Below are positions 1 through 8,052 of a stretch of 14,612 bases of DNA, one piece after another. The notes beneath the pieces were generated by a model that was given only the letters and a program-made list of their open reading frames with translations, was not told the origin of the DNA and searched no databases. Source of the DNA: an uncultured Helicobacter sp. (lineage in GTDB: Bacteria > Campylobacterota > Campylobacteria > Campylobacterales > Helicobacteraceae); contig NZ_CAJTLL010000027.1 of the NCBI RefSeq assembly GCF_910577135.1, positions 1 to 14,612 of the forward strand, given 5' to 3'. The number at the start of each line of letters is the position of its first letter. Position 1 is the stretch's first letter. The position numbers and the translations under genes are program-made.

Positions 1-99
1 GCTGTTTTTTACTCATAGTAATACTTCACTTCACCACTTATTGAAAAAGTTTGCCTTGATAAAGGTTGATGGGTTGAGGTTGTGATGTTGAATAAAAAA

Positions 100-1143
100 T
101 TATATTAATTTTGCACAAATATCTACACACAAAGGATCGCGGTGAGGAACTGTAGCTTGTTGATGCCAATAGGGATATACAGGATGCACAGCACTTACAT
201 CATTGAGCTGTTTGATATGCTCTTTACTAAGGGTAATTTCGCTTGCTTGTAGATTTGCAATTAACTGCTCTTTATTTCTCGCACCAATCACAAGTCCCGC
301 TACACTTGGGCGAGTAAGCAGCCAAGCAAGGGCAATTTGTGCAACACTATGATGTGTCTCTCCCGCAATATCCTCTAAAACATCAATAATATCAAAAAGC
401 TTTTCTTGCTGCACGCTCCAAGTAGATTCTGTGCTTAATCGGCTGTCCTTTGGCGGCTGCTTATTTCGCGAGATTTTCCCACTAAGAGCAGAGCCAGAGA
501 GAGGAGACCAGACCATTGTGCCTATATTTTGGTCAATACCAAGCGGAAGTAGTTCCCACTCTAACTCTCGCGCTGCTAAGGAATAATACGCTTGATGAAC
601 CACCGGCTTTGGTAAATTGTATTTTTCGCATATTGAGAGCATTTTCATCAAATGCCACGCGCTATAATTAGAGACCCCAAAATAGCGGATTTTCCCCTGT
701 GTGATGAGGATTTCAATCGCACGCAACATCTCCTCCATTGGCGTGAGCGCATCAAAAGAGTGGAAGTAATATAAATCAATATAATCTGTTTGCAATCGTT
801 TTAAACTTGCCTCGCAAGCATTCAAAATACGTGCAAAAGATGTCCCGCTGTCATTTATCCCTGTACCCATAGGCATACCTGTTTTGGTGGCTAGGAAAAT
901 CTCCTTTCGGCGGCTTTTAATCGCTTCCCCTAAAATTTCTTCTGCCTTGCCTGATGAGTAGCAATCCGCGGTATCAAAGGCATTTGCCCCATACTCTAGG
1001 CTAATGCTTACAAGCTCTTTTGCCTCTTGTAGTTGTGTATTTCCCCAATCTTTAAAAATCTCGCCTACACCGCCAAATGTGGCTGTGCCTAATGTCATTT
1101 CGGGGATTTTAATGCCTGAATTACCCAATCTTCGATAACGCAT
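100..1143 (-). CDS. Aldo/keto reductase family oxidoreductase
   Basis: A 347-residue NAD(P)H-dependent aldo/keto reductase, predicted to be a cytosolic TIM barrel reducing an aldehyde or ketone; the substrate cannot be read from sequence. The N-terminus MRYRRLGNSGIKIPEMTLGT is typical of the family. The catalytic tetrad is visible: Asp57 and Tyr62 in FDTADCY, Lys87 in ATKTG and His128 in YYFHS. The C-terminal part has the expected cofactor-binding stretch around VIGARNKEQL. The length is normal for the AKR7/YdjG-like or AKR12-15-like bacterial branch. The start is supported by AAGGAG (complement of 1150-1155) six bases upstream of ATG, and by a TATAAT box at 1175-1180. It lies downstream of carB in the same direction but about 165 bp away with its own promoter, so it is probably transcribed separately. 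No obvious link to neighbouring genes. Family assignment is firm; physiological role unknown. Confidence 0.93.
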   Translation of the reverse strand: MRYRRLGNSGIKIPEMTLGTATFGGVGEIFKDWGNTQLQEAKELVSISLEYGANAFDTADCYSSGKAEEILGEAIKSRRKEIFLATKTGMPMGTGINDSGTSFARILNACEASLKRLQTDYIDLYYFHSFDALTPMEEMLRAIEILITQGKIRYFGVSNYSAWHLMKMLSICEKYNLPKPVVHQAYYSLAARELEWELLPLGIDQNIGTMVWSPLSGSALSGKISRNKQPPKDSRLSTESTWSVQQEKLFDIIDVLEDIAGETHHSVAQIALAWLLTRPSVAGLVIGARNKEQLIANLQASEITLSKEHIKQLNDVSAVHPVYPYWHQQATVPHRDPLCVDICAKLI

Positions 1144-1174
1144 ATTGCACTCCTTAAATTTTATACCTGTAAAA

Positions 1175-1180
1175 ATTATA
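1175..1180 (-). promoter_or_regulatory. -10 box of the aldo/keto reductase promoter
   Basis: On the minus strand a perfect TATAAT lies 31 bases before the ATG at 1143, followed by a short leader with a strong AAGGAG ribosome site. AT-rich sequence precedes it and no clear -35 is seen, as is usual for the housekeeping sigma factor in Helicobacter. Inferred from motif and position only. Confidence 0.55.
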
Positions 1181-1248
1181 ATAATTCCTCGTAAATTAAG
1201 CGTAATGTGTGAATTACAAATATGTGGCTACACAACTAGCTTACCGCG

Positions 1249-1272
1249 CCTCTGCTTAAAAAGCATTTGAGG
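1249..1272. repeat. Imperfect inverted repeat between carB and the aldo/keto reductase gene
   Basis: CCTC-TGCTT-AAA-AAGCA-TTT-GAGG can fold into nine base pairs with a three-base bulge and a three-base loop. It lies about 40 bp downstream of the carB stop. It could slow or end carB transcripts, but no run of T follows on either strand, so it is not a standard intrinsic terminator. Confidence 0.3.
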
Positions 1273-1295
1273 AGAATGATATTTCATAGAATCTA

Positions 1296-1311
1296 TTTTT
1301 TTTTTTTTTTT
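1296..1311. repeat. Homopolymeric T16 tract (A16 on the carB strand)
   Basis: Sixteen consecutive T on the plus strand. On the carB strand this is an A tract that includes the last two bases of the carB TAA stop. Length changes here would not alter the CarB reading frame, because the stop codon is formed at the start of the tract. Such tracts are prone to slippage in Helicobacter. On the plus strand it directly follows the small palindrome ATAGAATCTAT (1286-1296). Confidence 0.9.
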
Positions 1312-4300
1312 AATTTTGTAGATAATCCTGTATTGCGCAAGATTCATTAATATTGCAATTTTTCATATTTTTAATAGCCTCAACTGCCACATACGCCGCA
1401 GAAAGAGTGCTAAAGTAGGGAATGGCACTTTTAATAATTTGTGTGCGGATAATGTGCGTATCCTCTTTGTTTGAATACTGGTCGCTTGTGTTAATTGCAA
1501 GGCTGATTTGATTATTCGCCATACTATCGATGATATTTGGACGCCCCTCGCTTACTTTGAGGATATGCGTGGCTTGGACGTCTTCTTCGCGTAAGGTTTT
1601 ATATGTTCCCTCTGTCGCACAGATAGCGAATCCAAGCTCGATAAAGCCCTTTGCGAGTTTCACTCCTTCTTTTTTGTCAGCATTTGCCAATGAGAGAAAA
1701 ATCTCTCCGCTTAAGGGCAAAGCGTTTTTGCACGCTAATTGACTTTTAGCAAAGGCACGTCCAAAGCTCTTTGCAATTCCCATTACTTCGCCTGTGCTTT
1801 TCATCTCTGGTCCTAGCAGTAAATCTGCACCGGGCAGCTTATTAAACGGAAAAACAGATTCTTTAATCGCCACATATTGCAATGCCTTTGGTTGATAGAT
1901 ATTGTTGCTAAAATCTACCCTTTTGTATTTATCATAGAATCTTAGGGCTTCTGCTAAAATGCCTTGATTGTTGGAATGTAGCGATTGTTGGGTTTTATTT
2001 GTATGGGCGTTAGGGAATGCAAAATCTATGCTGCCGGCATTAGAATCTATATTTTGCAAGGCGCAATGCCACATTACCCTTGTAGCGATTTTAGCTAAAG
2101 GCACGCCGGTAGCTTTACTCACAAAAGGCACGGTGCGCGAGGCTCTAGGATTTACCTCTATGATATAAAGCTTATTTTCAAAAATCGCATATTGCACATT
2201 CATTAAGCCCACTACGCCAAGATTTAGGGCGATTTTTGCAGTCGTTTGGGTAATCTCATCAAGCATACTTTGAGACACATTCACAGAGGGTAGGGAACTT
2301 GCACTATCGCCGCTATGTATCCCAGCTTCCTCGATATGCTCCATAATGCCCCCGATATAGACATTCACTCCATCACTCACACAATCCACATCAAATTCAC
2401 TCGCATTTGCTAAAAATTTATCAATGAGCACAGGAGAGCTATCGCTCACGGCGATGACTTCGTCCATATAGCTTTTTAGCTCCTCATCATCATATACAAT
2501 CCGCATAGCTCGTCCGCCAAGCACATAGCTAGGGCGCACAAGCACAGGAAAGCCAATGCTATTTGCGATAGAAAATGCCTCCTCTTTTTTGTAAGCGATA
2601 CCATTTTGTGGTTGATTTAAGCCTAACTTATTCACAAATTGCGCGAATTTCTCTCTATCTTCGGCTATATCGATGGCTTTAACCGATGTACCAATGATTT
2701 TTGCATTAATCTTTTGCAGAGAGTGTGCAAGTTTTAAGGGCGTTTGCCCCCCAAAATGCACAATAATGCCATCGGGCTTTTCTCTCTCAATCACGGCTCT
2801 TACATGTTCAAAATCGATAGGCTCAAAATATAGTACATCGCTTGTATCATAATCTGTGCTAACGGTTTCGGGATTGCAGTTATACATAATGCTTTTAATG
2901 CCTAAATCTCTAAGCGCAAAGCTAGAATGCACACAGCAGTAGTCAAATTCGATGCCTTGACCTATCCTATTAGGACCACCCCCAATAATCAAAACTTTGT
3001 GTGTTGTTTTGTGGCTATCTTTGCGGGAAGGCATATTTGTAGAATCGTTAGAAACCACCCTCGATTCTGTCCCTTCAAAATCTATATGCTGGTAATTTCC
3101 TATGGTTGAGTATAAATAATTTGTCAAGCTTGGAAATTCTCCCGCACAAGTATCCACTTCATTATAACGATGTGTAATATTAAGTTTCTTTCGTGCCTGA
3201 TAGACTTCCTCCTCGCTCACATCTATATTCTCATTTTCTTTTAGATAATAGGCTATCATTTTGTCGCTAAAGCCATAGCTTTTTATCTCTCGCATAAGCG
3301 TAGTATTGTTTAAAATAGCGATGGATATAAGCTTTTTAGACTCTATAATCTCACTTATTTGGTGTAAAAACCACCTATCAATCTTGCATAGCTCATAGAT
3401 TTCATCTACGCTCATTCCAAGTCTAAAGCCCTCCGCTATGTAAAGCAGTCTATTGGTATTTGGGCGGCGGATTTCACGGCGGATTAGCTCAATATCTGCG
3501 GTAATTCTATTAAATCCAAAAAGCCCTGTCTCAAGGCTACAAAGCGCCTTTTGCAAAGATTCTTTAAAGCTTCCGCCGATTGCCATTACCTCACCGATAG
3601 ATTTCATACCCGTAGTAAGTGTAGAATCTGCCTTTGGAAACTTCTCAAAGGTAAATCGCGGAATCTTGGTAACAATATAATCAATGCTTGGCTCAAAACT
3701 CGCCGGTGTACCTGTGATATCGTTTTTAATCTCATCGAGGCTAAAGCCCACAGCTAAAAGTGTGGCGACTTTTGCAATAGGATAGCCTGTCGCCTTAGAG
3801 GCTAGGGCGGAGCTGCGCGATACGCGAGGATTCATCTCAATGACCGTCATTCTGCCATTTTGTGGATTAATCGCAAATTGCACGTTAGAGCCGCCGGTAT
3901 CTACGCCGATTTCTCGCAATATTTTAAAACTCGCATCACGCATACGTTGGTATTCTTTATCTGTGAGTGTGAGCGCGGGGGCAATAGTGATAGAATCTCC
4001 GGTATGCACACCCATAGGATCGAGATTTTCAATACTGCATACGATGATACAATTATCATTTTTATCACGTATGACTTCCATTTCGTATTCTTTCCAGCCT
4101 AGCAGGGATTCTTCGATGAGGATTTCATTAATCGGGCTTACCTCTAAGCCATTTTGTGCGATAGCCTTAAATTCATCGATATTATAAGCCACGCCGCTGC
4201 CGCCTCCTGCTAGTGTGTAACTCGCGCGAATAATCAGGGGGAATCCTATCTCTTGTGCCGCCTTGAGTGCCTCCTCCTCTGTGTAGGCATAGCGTGATTT

Positions 4301-4726
4301 AGGCAGGTCCATACCGATTTTTAGCATTGCTTCTTTGAATGCCTGTCTGTCTTCACCCTTTTTAATCGCCTCGGGCTTTGCTCCTAGAAATGTAATGCCC
4401 TCTAATAAGCCCTTTTCAAACATACTCATAGCGACATTTAATGCCGTCTGTCCGCCCATAGTGGGCAAAATTGCATCGACTTTTTCTTTTTTGATAATAT
4501 CGACAATGATTTCTTCAGTGATTGGCTCGATGTATGTCCTGTCTGCAAAATCTGGGTCTGTCATAATCGTAGCGGGATTTGAGTTGATTAGGATAACTTT
4601 ATAGCCTAGAGATTTTAATGTCTTAGCCGCCTGTGTGCCTGAATAGTCAAACTCACAAGCCTGTCCTATGATGATAGGTCCTGAACCAATAAGGAGAATC
4701 GTATGAATATCGGTGCGTTTAGGCAT
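1310..4726 (-). CDS. carB: Carbamoyl-phosphate synthase large subunit
   Basis: The synthetase subunit of carbamoyl-phosphate synthase. It makes carbamoyl phosphate from bicarbonate, ammonia (from glutamine via CarA) and two ATP, feeding pyrimidine and arginine synthesis in the cytosol. I place the start at [17 protein letters not shown], which matches the E. coli N-terminus and has AAGGA (complement of 4736-4740) at good spacing; the ATG 39 bases upstream overlaps the promoter. Two ATP-grasp halves are seen: an N-terminal half with [11 protein letters not shown] and [19 protein letters not shown], and a C-terminal half with [17 protein letters not shown] and [19 protein letters not shown]-terminal MGS-like allosteric domain follows ([14 protein letters not shown]). 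At 1138 residues it is longer than E. coli CarB (1073). The extra length sits mainly in a Ser/Thr/Asp-rich linker between the halves and an Asn/Gln-rich loop after [18 protein letters not shown]. No carA lies in the window. Identification is certain. Confidence 0.98.
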   Translation of the reverse strand: MPKRTDIHTILLIGSGPIIIGQACEFDYSGTQAAKTLKSLGYKVILINSNPATIMTDPDFADRTYIEPITEEIIVDIIKKEKVDAILPTMGGQTALNVAMSMFEKGLLEGITFLGAKPEAIKKGEDRQAFKEAMLKIGMDLPKSRYAYTEEEALKAAQEIGFPLIIRASYTLAGGGSGVAYNIDEFKAIAQNGLEVSPINEILIEESLLGWKEYEMEVIRDKNDNCIIVCSIENLDPMGVHTGDSITIAPALTLTDKEYQRMRDASFKILREIGVDTGGSNVQFAINPQNGRMTVIEMNPRVSRSSALASKATGYPIAKVATLLAVGFSLDEIKNDITGTPASFEPSIDYIVTKIPRFTFEKFPKADSTLTTGMKSIGEVMAIGGSFKESLQKALCSLETGLFGFNRITADIELIRREIRRPNTNRLLYIAEGFRLGMSVDEIYELCKIDRWFLHQISEIIESKKLISIAILNNTTLMREIKSYGFSDKMIAYYLKENENIDVSEEEVYQARKKLNITHRYNEVDTCAGEFPSLTNYLYSTIGNYQHIDFEGTESRVVSNDSTNMPSRKDSHKTTHKVLIIGGGPNRIGQGIEFDYCCVHSSFALRDLGIKSIMYNCNPETVSTDYDTSDVLYFEPIDFEHVRAVIEREKPDGIIVHFGGQTPLKLAHSLQKINAKIIGTSVKAIDIAEDREKFAQFVNKLGLNQPQNGIAYKKEEAFSIANSIGFPVLVRPSYVLGGRAMRIVYDDEELKSYMDEVIAVSDSSPVLIDKFLANASEFDVDCVSDGVNVYIGGIMEHIEEAGIHSGDSASSLPSVNVSQSMLDEITQTTAKIALNLGVVGLMNVQYAIFENKLYIIEVNPRASRTVPFVSKATGVPLAKIATRVMWHCALQNIDSNAGSIDFAFPNAHTNKTQQSLHSNNQGILAEALRFYDKYKRVDFSNNIYQPKALQYVAIKESVFPFNKLPGADLLLGPEMKSTGEVMGIAKSFGRAFAKSQLACKNALPLSGEIFLSLANADKKEGVKLAKGFIELGFAICATEGTYKTLREEDVQATHILKVSEGRPNIIDSMANNQISLAINTSDQYSNKEDTHIIRTQIIKSAIPYFSTLSAAYVAVEAIKNMKNCNINESCAIQDYLQN

Positions 4727-4755
4727 AATGTATTGTCCTTGCGTAAAATTGTGTG

Positions 4756-4764
4756 ATTGTAGCA
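4756..4764 (-). promoter_or_regulatory. Extended -10 promoter of carB
   Basis: The minus strand reads TGCTACAAT, a TGn-extended -10 box, 29 bases before the chosen carB ATG. A T-rich stretch precedes it. The expected transcription start lies near 4748, giving a leader of about 20 bases. The box overlaps the upstream alternative ATG at 4765, which argues against that start being used. Confidence 0.6.
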
Positions 4765-4765
4765 A

Positions 4766-5228
4766 AAAAGTACTTAATCTATGGATAGGGTTTAAGTGGT
4801 TTAGAGAAACTTATCTAAAAACTCAAAGCATTTGTGCAGAATCTATTCTGTGAAATAAAATTTCTAGTCTAGGAATCATAATATTAAAGTTTCTTTGATT
4901 CTTTCTTTTTCATCTATAAACAAGAGGTGGGAGATGGGTTTAAAGAATTTGGCTCGAGGATATACTTCTCACTCTCTCTTATATATCGTTTGCAAATATA
5001 TTGCTCACCACCCTTGCGACGCTTCTAGAGGTTAGCACTATCGTACGATTTTTTATGCATAGGGTTACAAGATATTGGTGTCCTTTTAGAATTTTTGTTT
5101 GATGTCAGCTTTTGAGTAATGTTTGGAAGTAGGCATTAGAGGTAAGGTTTAATGATTTCTATGTAACCCAAATAATGCCAAAAGACGCAAGGTGTGAAAA
5201 CTTTTTGAAAGTAGGGCTAGAATATTTC
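4766..5228. other. Gene-poor spacer between carB and purU
   Basis: About 460 bp without a convincing gene or RNA. It contains several small inverted repeats: TTTAGA/TCTAAA at 4800-4819 and CAGAAT-CT-ATTCTG at 4837-4850. A 33-codon reading frame at 4934-5035 (plus strand, starting MGLKNLARGY) has a purine-rich stretch before its ATG but no recognisable similarity. On the minus strand stops are frequent. The stretch may be decayed coding sequence. No tRNA, riboswitch or standard terminator was found by eye. Confidence 0.5.
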
Positions 5229-6068
5229 TCAAAATACAATCGTTTTGTTGCCATAGACGAAGATTCTATCTTCTAGGGCGAGATTAAGCGCACGAGAGAG
5301 TACTATCTTTTCTATATCGCGTCCGGCTTTTTGCATATCCTGCCACGAATAGCTATGATTGATGTGGATAATATCTTGAGTGATAATAGGCCCCTCATCA
5401 AGATTTTCATTGACAAAATGTGCGGTCGCACCGATAAGCTTTACACCACGTTGATGTGCTTGTTTATAGGGATTTGCACCGATGAATGCCGGGAGGAAAC
5501 TATGGTGAATATTGATGATTCTATTTTCAAAATGCTGTGTGAAATACTTTGTGAGAATCCGCATATATTTTGCCAATACCAAATACGCACTATCAAATTC
5601 TTCAATAATCTTTAAAAGCTTTTTCTCGTGAGCCTCACGGCTTAAGCCTTCTGCGGGAATATGGAAAAAGGGTATATCAAACTTTTGCGCTAGGGGCTTT
5701 AATATATCATAATTGCTAATAATAGCTTGAATATGGGCGTTTAGTTCCCCGCTGTCGTGTCTTAAAAGCAAATCTCCCACGCAATGATTTTCTTTCGTGC
5801 AAAGAATAATAATATTTTTTTTGCTAGTGGGCTGAATGGTTAGTGTGCTGTGAGGCGGCAGGATAGATTCTAATTTATTTTTAAGAATCCTATCATCTAC
5901 CTCGCCGCAAGTGTGTGTGCGCATAAAAAATCGTAAAATTTCTTTATCAACATATTCATCGTTGCGCTCGATATTTAGCCCTAACTCATAAAGCACAGAT
6001 GAGATGTGATACACAAGCCCCTTTTTATCCGGTGCGCTAATAAGAATAATGCGTTGAGGTACATTCAC
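5229..6068 (-). CDS. purU: Formyltetrahydrofolate deformylase
   Basis: A 279-residue PurU. It hydrolyses 10-formyltetrahydrofolate to formate and tetrahydrofolate, balancing one-carbon pools in the cytosol. An N-terminal ACT domain (about residues 5-80, IILISAPDKKGLVYHISSVL) is followed by a formyltransferase-type catalytic domain. The catalytic residues are Asn186 and His188 in INIHHSFLPAF, and Asp224 in NLDEGPI. The length is that of typical PurU proteins (about 280), and the ACT domain separates it from PurN. Its ATG overlaps the sppA stop by four bases (ATGA), so translation is likely coupled. It is the last gene of the ridA-sppA-purU operon. From memory, H. pylori has the same sppA-purU adjacency (HP1435-HP1434), which supports the call. 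Confidence 0.96.
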   Translation of the reverse strand: MNVPQRIILISAPDKKGLVYHISSVLYELGLNIERNDEYVDKEILRFFMRTHTCGEVDDRILKNKLESILPPHSTLTIQPTSKKNIIILCTKENHCVGDLLLRHDSGELNAHIQAIISNYDILKPLAQKFDIPFFHIPAEGLSREAHEKKLLKIIEEFDSAYLVLAKYMRILTKYFTQHFENRIINIHHSFLPAFIGANPYKQAHQRGVKLIGATAHFVNENLDEGPIITQDIIHINHSYSWQDMQKAGRDIEKIVLSRALNLALEDRIFVYGNKTIVF

Positions 6069-6949
6069 AAATGTGCCTTGAGCGAGGGAGCAGTGAGTGA
6101 AAGCACCTTAGAACTCATAGAATCTAAGAGTTTATCCATATAATCTTCAAACTTGTCTTTTTTAAGCCATACGGGCTTTTCTATATTACTATGCTTTTGT
6201 AATGCGCTAATTGCTTCTTGCATTGAGCCAACTTTATCAATCAATCCTAGTTTTTGAGCCTGAGATGCGGAGAATATTTTACCCTCTGCAAATTGATGAT
6301 GATTTTTGCTTACAAGCTTTGATCCACGAGCCTTGATGACATCTTGCCAAAACATCGTGTATTGCTCATTGATAAGATGTTCTAAAAAATCTTTTTCTGA
6401 TTCGCTCCATTGGCGTGTCATCGTACCTACTTCTTTATACGCACCTGCTTTAATACCTTGCTCCTTGATACCTACTTTTTCCATTAGCTCTGCTATATTC
6501 ATACCGCTAAAAATCACGCCAATAGAGCCAACTAATGCCCCACGATTAGCATAAATTTCATTAGCATACATACCCGCATAGTAGCTTCCACTTGCCATTG
6601 AGCCACGCACATAGGCGACCACAGGCATTTTAGTAGAAAGGTGTTTAATCATATCGGCAATTTCTATACTCGCTCCCACCGCTCCACCGGGCGAATCAAT
6701 AATGAGTAGCACACCTTGAATATGCTTATTGTCTGTGATTTTCTTTATTTGTGCGGCAAAGCTCTCGCTCTCATAAATAGGCATAGTGAGATAGAGCTTA
6801 GCCAAATTGGGTTTTTGGTGCTCTTCTGTATCGTTGCTTGGGACTAGAATAAGCAGCACAATAAAGATAAAGATAAGCGACTTAAAATATTTATTGATAA
6901 AATCAAGTGGGGCGGTAAAAATACGAAATATATTGCGTAAATCGTCCAT
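6065..6949 (-). CDS. sppA: Signal peptide peptidase SppA, inner-membrane serine protease
   Basis: A short-form (294-residue) SppA of protease family S49, which degrades signal peptides left in the membrane after secretion. One N-terminal transmembrane segment (about residues 23-37, LIFIFIVLLILVP) anchors the protease domain on the periplasmic side. The family's Ser/Lys dyad is visible: Ser120 in GSMASGSYY and Lys172 in GAYKEVGT. They are 52 residues apart, the same spacing as the Bacillus SppA dyad as I recall it. DSPGGAVGAS (85-94) is the usual oxyanion-hole region. AAAGG lies a few bases upstream of the ATG. It sits 21 bp after ridA and overlaps purU by four bases. Firm assignment. Confidence 0.96.
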   Translation of the reverse strand: MDDLRNIFRIFTAPLDFINKYFKSLIFIFIVLLILVPSNDTEEHQKPNLAKLYLTMPIYESESFAAQIKKITDNKHIQGVLLIIDSPGGAVGASIEIADMIKHLSTKMPVVAYVRGSMASGSYYAGMYANEIYANRGALVGSIGVIFSGMNIAELMEKVGIKEQGIKAGAYKEVGTMTRQWSESEKDFLEHLINEQYTMFWQDVIKARGSKLVSKNHHQFAEGKIFSASQAQKLGLIDKVGSMQEAISALQKHSNIEKPVWLKKDKFEDYMDKLLDSMSSKVLSLTAPSLKAHL

Positions 6950-6970
6950 ATATAGTGCCTTTATAGAATC

Positions 6971-7351
6971 TTAGAGTGTAGCAATGCACTCGATTTCTAC
7001 AAGTGCATTTTTAGGAAGTGTCTTTACCGCAATTGTGCTGCGAGCAGGTTTATGTGAGCCAAAGTATTGTGCATATATAGTATTAAGGGTGTTAAAATCC
7101 TCCATATTGCTAAGAAAGACGGTGGTTTTAATGACTTTTTGCAAACTGCTTCCCGCAGATTCTAGAATAGCTTTGAGATTTTCAAGCACTTGTATGCTTT
7201 GAGCGGTAATATTACCCTCTATAAAAGTACCTTGTGGCGTGAGGGCAATTTGCCCTGAGGTGTAAATCATACCATTGCAGATATAGGCTTGTGAATAGGG
7301 ACCAATGGCTTGGGGGGCGTTTGCTGTGCTAATGGGAGTAATGTTTTGCAT
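6971..7351 (-). CDS. ridA: RidA family reactive-intermediate deaminase
   Basis: A 126-residue member of the RidA/YjgF/YER057c/UK114 family. These small cytosolic trimers hydrolyse reactive enamine/imine intermediates such as 2-aminoacrylate released by PLP enzymes. Family hallmarks are NAPQAIGPYSQA near the N-terminus, the MIYTSGQIALTPQG strand region, and the C-terminal PARSTIAVKTLPKNALVEIE. The Arg of PARS is the conserved active-site residue, and the Glu near the end is also conserved. Length is standard. AAGGA (complement of 7358-7362) lies six bases upstream of the ATG. It is the first gene of the operon with sppA and purU, read from the divergent promoter region at 7378-7385. Confidence 0.95.
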   Translation of the reverse strand: MQNITPISTANAPQAIGPYSQAYICNGMIYTSGQIALTPQGTFIEGNITAQSIQVLENLKAILESAGSSLQKVIKTTVFLSNMEDFNTLNTIYAQYFGSHKPARSTIAVKTLPKNALVEIECIATL

Positions 7352-7377
7352 AAAAATCCTTTAAAAAGCAAAATTTA

Positions 7378-7385
7378 AGTATAAT
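7378..7385. promoter_or_regulatory. Overlapping divergent -10 boxes between ridA and the exported-protein gene
   Basis: On the plus strand TATAAT occupies 7380-7385, 46 bases before the ATG at 7432. On the minus strand TATACT is the complement of 7378-7383, 26 bases before the ridA ATG. The two boxes share four positions, so polymerase could hardly occupy both at once. Motif-based prediction only; the plus-strand box is the stronger of the two. Confidence 0.45.
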
Positions 7386-7431
7386 CTTAGCATTAAACTT
7401 TAAATCAGATTCTAAGCAAAAGGAGCGGTAA

Positions 7432-7905
7432 ATGCGTACAAGACATACATTTGCATTACTATGTATGGGTATAGCTATGAATGTGTGGGCGGATAATATG
7501 ATACTTGATTTTGATAGTATCGAACGTATAGAGCTTAATCTTAAGCCTAATCAAACTTTAATGATTGACCACAAAAGTGGTGCATTGCTTGGCATTATGG
7601 AGATTTCTCCTAATGGTGTGATCAAACGTTTGCCCATCCCGCCTGATTTGCTTGGTAAAAGTGAAGCTGATATAATGGGTGGCTCATCACTTAAAGAGTA
7701 TGAAGTACATACAGATCGTTTTGTGGATTCTCCAACAACTATCTATTATAAAGAAATCGAGGGAGAAGCAAAAATCCCAATGGGTAATGAAAAAGGCGTA
7801 GAGAATCCAAAGTTGGGCATAAAGCAACGTAAGGGCGAACGGGAGTGGGATAAGAGTAAGATTATTTATGAGCAAGCAGAAGAGATACTTGATATTATAC
7901 GCTAA
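7432..7905 (+). CDS. Exported protein of unknown function
   Basis: I do not recognise this 157-residue protein. The N-terminus is a classical Sec signal peptide: basic MRTRH, hydrophobic FALLCMGIAM, then NVWA with likely cleavage after Ala20, giving a mature periplasmic protein of about 137 residues starting DNMILDFDS. The Cys at position 11 does not fit a lipobox. The mature part begins with a strand-rich stretch (IELNLKPNQTLMIDHKSGALLGIMEISP) followed by a Pro/Leu turn (RLPIPPDLLG). It ends in a highly charged, probably helical tail rich in Lys and Glu. No transmembrane segment follows. AAAAGGAG at 7418-7425 is a strong ribosome site and TATAAT at 7380 a likely promoter. It precedes flgL by 147 bp, but flgL has its own sigma-54 promoter, so a flagellar role is only a guess from position. 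Confidence 0.85.
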   Translation: MRTRHTFALLCMGIAMNVWADNMILDFDSIERIELNLKPNQTLMIDHKSGALLGIMEISPNGVIKRLPIPPDLLGKSEADIMGGSSLKEYEVHTDRFVDSPTTIYYKEIEGEAKIPMGNEKGVENPKLGIKQRKGEREWDKSKIIYEQAEEILDIIR

Positions 7906-7984
7906 TTTCAGGGTATAAAATGTGAAAAAAAATGCACATTGTTATGATGAATGTAAGATAAAATAATGTAAATACGGCCAAAAG

Positions 7985-7998
7985 GGTATTATTTTTGC
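7985..7998 (+). promoter_or_regulatory. Sigma-54 (RpoN) promoter of flgL
   Basis: GG (7985-7986), ten bases, then GC (7997-7998), with TTGCTTT at the -12 element: the invariant GG-N10-GC layout of sigma-54 promoters. The predicted start is near 8010, leaving a leader of about 40 bases ending in AAGGAAGGG before the ATG. In H. pylori the flgL homologue (HP0295) belongs, as I recall, to the RpoN/FlgR-controlled middle flagellar genes, which agrees. Confidence 0.75.
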
Positions 7999-8052
7999 TT
8001 TAAAAGTCGATAATTAAGATATTACTTAACTAATTAAATACAAGGAAGGGTA

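Noticed and set aside
1..16. Possible 5' end of another minus-strand gene (ATG at 16, reading MSKKQ off the window edge)
   Set aside because: Only five codons are visible and the upstream ribosome site is weak, so it cannot be told from chance.
4727..4765. Upstream ATG that would extend CarB by 13 residues ([13 protein letters not shown])
   Set aside because: It overlaps the TGCTACAAT promoter and has no ribosome site, whereas the downstream ATG has AAGGA and matches the conserved MPKRTDI N-terminus.
4934..5035. 33-codon plus-strand reading frame in the carB-purU spacer
   Set aside because: No promoter or similarity is recognised, and frames of this length are expected by chance; kept only as a note on the spacer.
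7919..7940. Hairpin AATGTG/CACATT after the exported-protein gene, as a terminator
   Set aside because: The stem is only six weak pairs with a ten-base loop and no T run follows.
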